From assembly GCA_028335825.1 (NCBI GenBank), contig JAIOKI010000015.1, positions 248,001 through 312,000 of the forward strand: a stretch of DNA of 64,000 bases. Direction: 5' to 3'. This document shows positions 57,618 through 64,000 of this stretch, one piece after another (position 1 is the stretch's first letter; each line of letters opens with the position of its first letter). The position numbers and the translations under genes were made by a program. The notes under the pieces are model-generated. The model did not search any database. It was not told where the DNA came from and worked only from the letters and a program-made list of their open reading frames with translations. Source of the DNA: Nosema muscidifuracis. Its lineage: Eukaryota > Microsporidia > Nosematidae.

Positions 57618-58023
57618 TAAAATTATCCAAAATGATGATATTTATGGATCGAAGATACAACCCTGACTCACTAATCAAGCTTATGTTCAATTCATAATAG
57701 TTAAAATGGCTTTTAAGATCTTAACTATGAACAGACAGCAGGAACTTTTGCTTAAGTTTACTATAGAAATCTAAAAATGTAACAAATCATTGAGAATAAT
57801 AAAATGAAGGTAGCAGAGAACAAATTAAGTCTAATAAACTTTTTAAATATAATTATAATAAAATTTTAACTATGTATATGTACGCATAATATTTTTTTAG
57901 GGGTCATCAAAGAGTTTTTGTAAACTTACTCCACTGTATAAAAGACATTCCTGTTATGAGAATGGTAAAAGCTTTAGTTAGTTTGTATTATAAAAAATTA
58001 TTTAATGAGGATATTGAGACATT

Positions 58024-58202
58024 TATGGATTTTTATAGTGTAATCAAAGACTGAATATTTTGCATCTCTTCATCATCATTTACAGATGGCATTTTTGCCG
58101 TTAATTATCTTCACCATCTTTATTCAATCGAAATTCTTTCTAGAGTCTTCTTCGGAGTAATTGATTAAAATAGGCCTGTACATGGAGTTATACCTAGCGC
58201 AA
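58024..58202. repeat. Dispersed 180-bp repeat, copy B
   Basis: This is the partner of 54666-54847 in the same orientation. Blocks such as agagtcttcttcgga and ataggcctgtac are shared, with small insertions elsewhere. It lies about 420 bp upstream of the integrase-like fossil. Confidence 0.75.
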
Positions 58203-58619
58203 TTTTGTTATAACAATTATATAACCCTAAATCTCTCGATTTTCTCAAAATCTTAATTTTTCTATCTAAGTTCTATTCTACAATCTTCTTCTTATGTTTA
58301 CATCTATAATGATATATGGATTTTTTTGTAAAAATACAAACTAATATTACGCGCCATACAACAATAGCATTTTTTAATATTTTCATGTTTATGTTTTTAA
58401 CTTACTTATATAAATTCCAAATTACATACTTTTTAATTAAACATTTAATGTTTCAATCTAATATTAATGAGACTAATATTTGAGTTTTTTCCATAAATAA
58501 ATGTTGCAATTTATAGGTTTAACCAATATTATATTTCTATACTAAAGTTAAAGTAAATTCTAAATAAAATTGTTGTGTGTAAATATTTTATATTCAATGT
58601 TAAAACAATTTATTGTTAA

Positions 58620-59110
58620 TTTAACAGAGGAGTATATTAATTTGAGTGAAAACGAATTTTTAGAAGACTTTAGCAAAATGAAGAATTAAAAATTTAGACT
58701 TAAGAATGAATTATCTAGATTTTTTCTTAGATGATAAGATATTTTTGTTTTGTGAAATAACTATCATAAAAAGTAATCCCAATTTATAATCATAAAGCTA
58801 TAATACAGAATTCGAAAAAATCCCAGTTAACTAACTACATGTAAAATAAAATGAAGAAGAAGTGCAAAAATTATCATCAGTATGGCTATAAAAGCCTGTA
58901 ATGTTTGTAAGCAAACGTAGCTAAATTATTTAAAAACGAGTGGTTTTAATTCAATAATATCTCGTTCATTTGAAAGAACTCAAATTGATTTTATAGATTT
59001 GACCAAGATCATTTGACTAATGATGACTTTAATATTCATGATTTTTTTTTATGTCTACTCGGGATTTATTTATCTAATAAAGACTAATTCACTAAATTAA
59101 ATATTCAAAG
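58620..59110 (+). mobile_element. Fossil integrase of an LTR-retrotransposon-like element (Ty3/gypsy type)
   Basis: A plus-strand stretch retains the opening of a retroviral-type integrase: a zinc-finger CNVC pair at 58897-58908 and, 28 codons on, the catalytic-core start QIDFIDL at 58981-59001. The spacing and wording fit Ty3/gypsy integrases; a Polinton integrase is the alternative. The piece is broken by several interruptions, carries no recognisable reverse transcriptase or LTRs nearby, and appears old. It is best treated as an inactive fossil. Confidence 0.5.
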
Positions 59111-60351
59111 AATTTATTTAAGATTTTGCAAATAAATATTGACTTAAATAATCATACTAAATTATATATAAAATATTTTTTGATATAAATAACTGTAATA
59201 ACATTTAATTTTTTTACTATCTTTTTAACTAGAAATTATTATTAATTTTAACTTAAATTATAAAGTAAGATTAACATAAAACCTTTAAAAAAATAATTTT
59301 TTTACAAATATCTATGAACTAACCTATTTTAAAAAAATAGCTTAATAACTTTAATAAGAAAGAACTCGTTTATTTGTAAAATAAAATTATTTTTGCACAT
59401 ACTTTAAAGATTGGTATCTTATAAAAAAATCACATTATATTAAACCCTATACTTAAAAAGTTTATATAAAATTACACGAGTACTACGCAATAGTTATTTA
59501 AAGAACACATCACTAAAATTAACCTTGAATTTGTTTAAATTAAAAATAAGTTTTAAGTAGTTGAAGTTAAGATGAAAGATTTACCCTATTAAGGATTTTA
59601 ATCGAAAATATAAAAAAATATTTTCATTTATTCAAAATTATTGGCGAATGGCTGCAGGTACTATATGGAAAATTAATTTTGTTTATATCTAAAACTATTT
59701 TTTGTTAGATATAATACAAAATTAGGTAGACATACATTCAATAAATCGCAATTTAACTGATTTTCGTGTAGACTTGATGTCGAAAAACTAAATTAGTCTA
59801 CACCCAAATTTTTATTTTAATCATAGAATTAAAAAATTATCGTCTTTGCTATGCATAAGCAAAGTATATCTTGATCTAACTTAACTCAAGTAAAAAATTA
59901 CGTGGATTTTTTGAATGATAAAATAATTTAATAATCTGTACATTTTGAAAGATTTAACATCATTTTTTTACGAATACAACAAGTTTATAAATTTCGAGAC
60001 TCCATTATAAAAATCATTAAAATTTACTGCATCTGCAAAATAAAAATATGAACTCAAAATTATTTCTAATCTTTAAATTTGAGTTCTAAAAGAAAACTTA
60101 GAATTTTGTTAAAAAAAAAAATATAATTTCTATATTTCAACAGATAAATTTAATTCTGATTTAGTCGTTAGCTATTAGAATTTTAAAAACAAAAAAAAGA
60201 TCTCTAATGGTTTTTAAATGTCTAGAACTGATATTAAATATTTATTAAGATATTAAAAGCATAGATAATTTAATCATCATATAATAGTAATAAATACTCA
60301 TTTAGCATAAATTATGTTAATATATTGTTTGATATTTAATTTTTTTGAATT

Positions 60352-60546
60352 AAATTTTTATATGTTTGCATTTATTATTTTCTGATACACGTCATCATTA
60401 AATCAAAATTGTAATAATTTTAATAATTGTAAAACTGATTATATGAATACATATCAAACTTATATACATATTATGATAAATAAATATAATTTATATGCTA
60501 TTAAATTAAAAATATAAAGCTGCTAAAACACCCTCCTTTATTATTA
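60352..60546. repeat. Promoter-flank repeat of the secreted family, copy 2
   Basis: This matches 56385-56582 over nearly its full length with scattered differences, and it ends in the same ctgctaaaacaccctcc start signal before ATG 60547. Confidence 0.8.
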
Positions 60547-61382
60547 ATGAATATAAGATCCACCACAATATTCTGTTTATTTATAGATTTGATATTATCA
60601 TCAAGAAATTACAACTTCAAAAAAGAGATGTATAAGAAATTTTTAAATGAGACATCAAATATAAAAAATATAAATGATGAAGAATTATCATCTATGAATA
60701 CGAATACTACTCAAATCGATATATCTGATGATAGTGATTTGGATATTTCTGATGATAATGATTTAGATATTTCTAATTATGTGTCAAAAGATTCAACACG
60801 TTATTTTTCAATTAACGGAGAGATTATAAAATTACTAGTTAATCGCAATTTTATCAACTCGATCAAAAAAGAATTAAAAAAATACATCATATTAAGAAAG
60901 ATTATTCCAATTCGGTGTGTTCTATCCGCAGAAGAGAAAAAATGATAAAATCTTTTAAAACTTTTGTTTCTACAACAGATTTACCTTTGGATATAAAAAA
61001 TAAAATAGATGAATATCTTTGCACTATCATAAAATATATATCACTTTTATCTAGTAATGAAAAAAAACGATTTATGTTAAGTTTAAGTGGTGATTTCTTC
61101 GAACAATGTATATACATAAAGAATAGAATTGATTTTTTGAAAGAATTACTCAATAAATTTATATTTTTTATGATAGAGATAGATCTATTAGATGACGATA
61201 TTTCAAATAAAAAATATGAGAGCATTTATAAAAAAGAATATAATACAAAATTTAAAAAGTTGAAAAAATTTTTGACATATGTTAATAATTCAGCAATGTC
61301 AAACATAAAAGGACTTAATAATGGTCTTAAAATTTTGGAAAACATTATAGAAATGATAAGAAAAAAACAACATTTAAAATAA
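60547..61382 (+). pseudogene. Secreted paralogous family, copy 2 (frameshifted)
   Basis: This copy begins with the same signal peptide as copy 1 (MNIRSTTIFCLFIDLILSSR) and an acidic segment with two SDLDIS-type units. Its first frame ends at 60945 (132 residues), while homology to copies 1 and 3 continues in another frame to 61382. The shift falls at the A-run 60876-60882, where the siblings have one more base in phase. It is either a pseudogene, an assembly error in a homopolymer, or a length-variable site. The second part keeps TTDLPLDIKNKIDEYLCTII and the family C-terminus. Flanks match copy 1. Confidence 0.8.
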
Positions 61383-61936
61383 AGTTATTTTGAATTTTTA
61401 ATAAAATATTATAATTTATTGAATTTTTAAAAAAAATAATGATGTCATTATGTCGTAAATGGATGAAGAAAATAATAATTCTTTAATAGTTTAAAAGCAT
61501 TTAAAAGAACTGAATCATAAAATAATATTTAATTATGAAGACAATACTTTTATTAAGAGAAATTTATGTCGATATTATAAAGCTAAATGATAAAAATATT
61601 TACTAAAAAAAATTAGATTAATAACTGGTATCACTCATCAAAAAAGCTAAATTACAAAACAAATAAAAACTCTATTCATTGAATTTTTAAAAGAATATAA
61701 CAACTCTAAACTTTACAGAATCTTTAAAGTAATACACAAGTTTAGACAAATAAATTTTGAAACAAACTAGATAAAATGAATGAAAATCTAAGAGCAATTA
61801 ATATAAAAACATAATTACAATTTGTTCACTAACTACTGTGAATTATATAAATAATATTTTTATGATTTATAAGTTAAAAGTTATTTATTTAAAATATTTA
61901 TCTGAAACACTGCTAAAACACCCCCCTTCAATATTA
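61383..61936. other. Spacer between family copies 2 and 3, with flank repeat
   Basis: Positions 61383-61430 match the sequence just after copy 1. A unique part follows, and 61674-61861 is the second copy of the 3'-flank repeat found at 57424-57617. The spacer ends with the shared cactgctaaaacaccccccttc start signal of copy 3. There is no other gene. Confidence 0.8.
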
Positions 61937-62836
61937 ATGAATATAAGAACCACCACAATATTCTGTTTATTTATAGATTTGATATTATCATCAAGAAAAT
62001 ACAACTTCAAAAAAGATATGTATAAAAAATTTTCAAATGAGACATTAAATATAAAAAATATAAATGATGAAGAATTATCATCTATGAATACGAATACTAC
62101 CCAAATCGATACTACTATAGATTTAATCGATATATCTGATGAAAGTGATTTAGATGTTTCTAATGATAGTGATTTAGATGTTTCTGATGAAAGTAATTTA
62201 GATATTTCTAATGATAGTGATTTAGATGTTTCTAATAATCTGTCAAAAGATTCAACACATTTATTTTTAATTAACAGTGAGAATATAAAATTACAAGCTA
62301 ATCACAATATTATCGACTTGATTAAAAAAAAAGTAAAAAAAATAAATCTTATTAAGAAAGATTATTCCATTTGGGTGTGTTCTATCCGCAATATAATAAA
62401 AAAGATAGAAGATTTTACAACTTTTGTTTATACAACGAATTTACCTTTGGATTTGAAAAATGAAATAGATGAATATCTTTGCAATATCATAAAATTTCTA
62501 TCACGATATTTTAGTAAAAGAACAAATCCAAGATTAAAATTAAGAAGTGATATAATTAACCAATATAAATTTATAAAGGAGAGAATAGATTTTTTGAAAA
62601 TTTTATACAATGTATTTCCAATTAATATGATAGATGAGGATTTATTAGATGAAAATATTTTAAATTGTCTTAATTTGAGGGATTATAAAAATTATATTAA
62701 AAAATGTAAACATTTAGAACGCAATTTAAAATATATTCATAGAAATACGATGATAAACATAGAGAAACATAATAACGTTCTTTTAAGTTTGCGCAAAATT
62801 TCTAAAATAATAAGAAATAAACAACATTTAAAATAA
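61937..62836 (+). CDS. Secreted paralogous family, copy 3, with expanded acidic repeat
   Basis: This is a 299-residue protein. The signal peptide is MNIRTTTIFCLFIDLILSSR. The acidic segment is expanded to four or five 8-residue units on the theme (D/N)(E/D)S(D/N)LD(V/I)S (about residues 64-100). The helical part corresponds to copies 1 and 2 (KKINLIKKDYSIWVCSIRN, then TTNLPLDLKNEIDEYLCNII) but has diverged most at the C-terminus. The start at 61937 follows a CCCCCC block; a longer frame from 61838 would run through the flank repeat and is rejected. Function is unknown, and secretion is inferred from the leader. Confidence 0.85.
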   Translation: MNIRTTTIFCLFIDLILSSRKYNFKKDMYKKFSNETLNIKNINDEELSSMNTNTTQIDTTIDLIDISDESDLDVSNDSDLDVSDESNLDISNDSDLDVSNNLSKDSTHLFLINSENIKLQANHNIIDLIKKKVKKINLIKKDYSIWVCSIRNIIKKIEDFTTFVYTTNLPLDLKNEIDEYLCNIIKFLSRYFSKRTNPRLKLRSDIINQYKFIKERIDFLKILYNVFPINMIDEDLLDENILNCLNLRDYKNYIKKCKHLERNLKYIHRNTMINIEKHNNVLLSLRKISKIIRNKQHLK

Positions 62837-63419
62837 CTTTTTTTTGTTAAGTAATAACTATATTTATTTTTTTATGACGAATTTTCGATTTTTTGTCATT
62901 TTTTTAAATATCTTAAAAATTACAAAGAATCACATCATTTTTTTGAATTTGAGAATATTTCATTTATAATGTTATTTCAAAATAAAGTAAATACTTTTTT
63001 GTTGATCAAATATCAGTAATTTTAGACAAATGTATATGAAATATTTTTTCTGAAAAAACCTATGTTTCCAAATAGCTCTATAAGTTATATCAAAACAAAA
63101 TTTGATAAAGTCTTAAAGATGTTATGATAAAATAGAAGCATACCCAATATAAATAGATGAAAAGACAGATCTAAAATGGTACTTTATAAGTTTTATTGTT
63201 ATAAGCAAATATAATCCCTATTTGGTTTTTTTATTTAATTTATTCATAAATGAATAAGTGTCAAAAATATCAGTAAATGAGAATTTGAAAATATAAAAAA
63301 ATAAAAATATTTATTGGGAAAATAAAATCAGTATAGAAGAAAAATCACCCGATCACCAAAATCTTCACTGAGAAAACAAACATCAATAGTGCGCTTTATG
63401 GCCTCGCTTTTAGGAGAAA
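62837..63419. other. A+T-rich spacer downstream of the family
   Basis: I see no gene, tRNA or repeat array. Composition shifts from strongly A+T-rich to mixed after about 63340, leading into the structured island. Confidence 0.5.
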
Positions 63420-63494
63420 ATATCGTTCTTTTGCGACTACTTAAAGTCATAGCCATGAAGGCTAAAACCTGTCAAAAGACAGGTAGGAACGTAT
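63420..63494 (+). ncRNA. Candidate structured RNA: cloverleaf-like island
   Basis: In a locally GC-richer patch, 75 bases can close into a four-way junction. The closing stem is ATA-t-CGTTC with GAACG-TAT (63420-63428 with 63487-63494, one bulge). It encloses hairpins GACT/AGTC (63435-63448), TAGCC/GGCTA (63450-63464) and ACCTGTC/GACAGGT with an AAAA loop (63467-63484, seven perfect pairs). The size and plan recall a tRNA, but A/B boxes and a 7-base anticodon loop are missing. It may be a small RNA, a decayed tRNA-like element, or a fragment of a larger structured RNA such as rRNA. Strand is unknown; plus is shown. Confidence 0.35.
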
Positions 63495-64000
63495 CGCCTA
63501 GCTCAATATACAAATTAAGAGCACAACTCAGTCCAGCGAATTAATTAGAAAATATTAAATTTAAAGTAATAAAAATTAGCTTATGGGTTTGAGAAATCTT
63601 AGGACCAAGGTAAAATCAGTCTTTATTGTAGACCAAGTTATTAATTTATTAAACTAGAAATATAATAAAAAGTATATATCTGAATAAATAATATAATATA
63701 ATTTAGATATTGACTATCAATAATTTATTAGAATGAATTAAGATGTAGGAAATTTTTAATATTTAGGCTTAGCACTACTTAATAAGAGTATTTAAATATT
63801 AAGATAAATGCCATGAGTTTGACAATCTCTTGTTGATTTATTAAGCTATATAATTTTATAATTTCTTTGTTTGTAGTAACTGTTTAAGGTTATCTAACAA
63901 GCATTATACAAAATTTAAAAGATCAGTAAAAATTTTAATGAGACATATAAATTTATAACAATTTGATGATAAAATTATTTAGTTAAAAAAAGTATCAGTA
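63495..64000. other. Right-end spacer
   Basis: The GC-richer patch fades out by about 63640 (a further small hairpin gtct...agac lies near 63618-63634). The rest to the window end is A+T-rich without a recognised feature. Confidence 0.45.

Larger units (their letters stand above)
57618..60351. other. Gene-free stretch with decayed mobile-element pieces
   Basis: No intact gene lies between family copies 1 and 2. The stretch holds the second copy of the 180-bp repeat (58024-58202), an integrase-like fossil (58620-59110), and a perfect 7-bp hairpin around an ATGCAT centre (59844-59864). Short frames such as 57900-58053 have no start signal or recognisable content. The composition is mixed and decayed throughout. 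Confidence 0.55.

Noticed and set aside
57900-58053. Open plus-strand stretch before the 180-bp repeat
   Set aside because: About 50 codons without a start signal or recognisable motif; chance or relic cannot be told apart.
61838-61936. Upstream extension of family copy 3
   Set aside because: It runs through the 3'-flank repeat and would bury the signal peptide; the CCCCCC block supports the ATG at 61937.
63467-63484. Large-subunit rRNA hairpin of the GUGAGACAGGU type
   Set aside because: Only the right side of the stem resembles it; the loop and neighbouring rRNA sequence do not match.
63420-63494. True tRNA gene
   Set aside because: It lacks A and B boxes, a 7-base anticodon loop and a normal T loop.

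Overview
This window looks like a chromosome segment from a microsporidian, an intracellular fungal-related parasite. It is very A+T rich, roughly four-fifths by eye. Its genes are eukaryotic but shortened and packed tightly on both strands, usually without introns. Many start codons sit just behind a CCC block, the start signature known from microsporidia. The mitosome-type import proteins Tom70 and Sam50, a 25-nt spliceosomal intron in an E1-like gene and one nuclear tRNA-Glu fit the same assignment. I cannot name a species.

Layout. Positions 1-18,400 hold a putative secreted protein, a hidden 59-aa gene, a Utp12/Dip2-like WD40 protein, several lineage-specific helical or lysine-rich proteins, Ctf8, a likely SAGA Hfi1/Ada1 subunit, a transcriptional cyclin, a Tom70-like receptor, the intron-bearing E1-like enzyme, Elf1 and exosome Rrp41. 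Positions 18,400-25,400 are looser: a MutL-type endonuclease piece, a decayed minus-strand coding region of about 1.8 kb, two membrane-anchored unknowns and the tRNA. Positions 25,400-53,740 are the dense core: ZIP transporter, Rat1, Pol delta subunit B, cyclic-nucleotide phosphodiesterase, Lcb1, a PDI-like protein, a class I histone deacetylase, a USP-like protein, Trm7, Yos1, pyruvate kinase, a Zip3/RNF212-like RING protein, Sft2, Rad52, Sec61-beta-like, Sam50, Spc3, eIF5B, an Sds3-like protein and Bre1. Positions 53,740-64,000 are gene-poor and subtelomere-like: three copies of a signal-peptide gene family with duplicated flanks, dispersed repeats, a broken integrase fossil, and a GC-richer island that can fold as a cloverleaf.

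How the genes fit together. Several serve chromatin and transcription (deacetylase, Sds3-like, Hfi1-like, Bre1, Elf1, cyclin). Others serve RNA processing (Rat1, Rrp41, Utp12, Trm7), replication and recombination (Pol31, Ctf8, Rad52, MutL, Zip3-like), secretion (Sec61-beta, Spc3, Yos1, Sft2, PDI-like) and mitosome protein import (Tom70, Sam50). Metabolism is represented only by pyruvate kinase and Lcb1, as expected of a reduced parasite. Almost every spacer between genes carries its own short tandem repeat, and several coding regions contain expanded in-frame repeats. All assignments come from reading motifs by eye; no database search was run.
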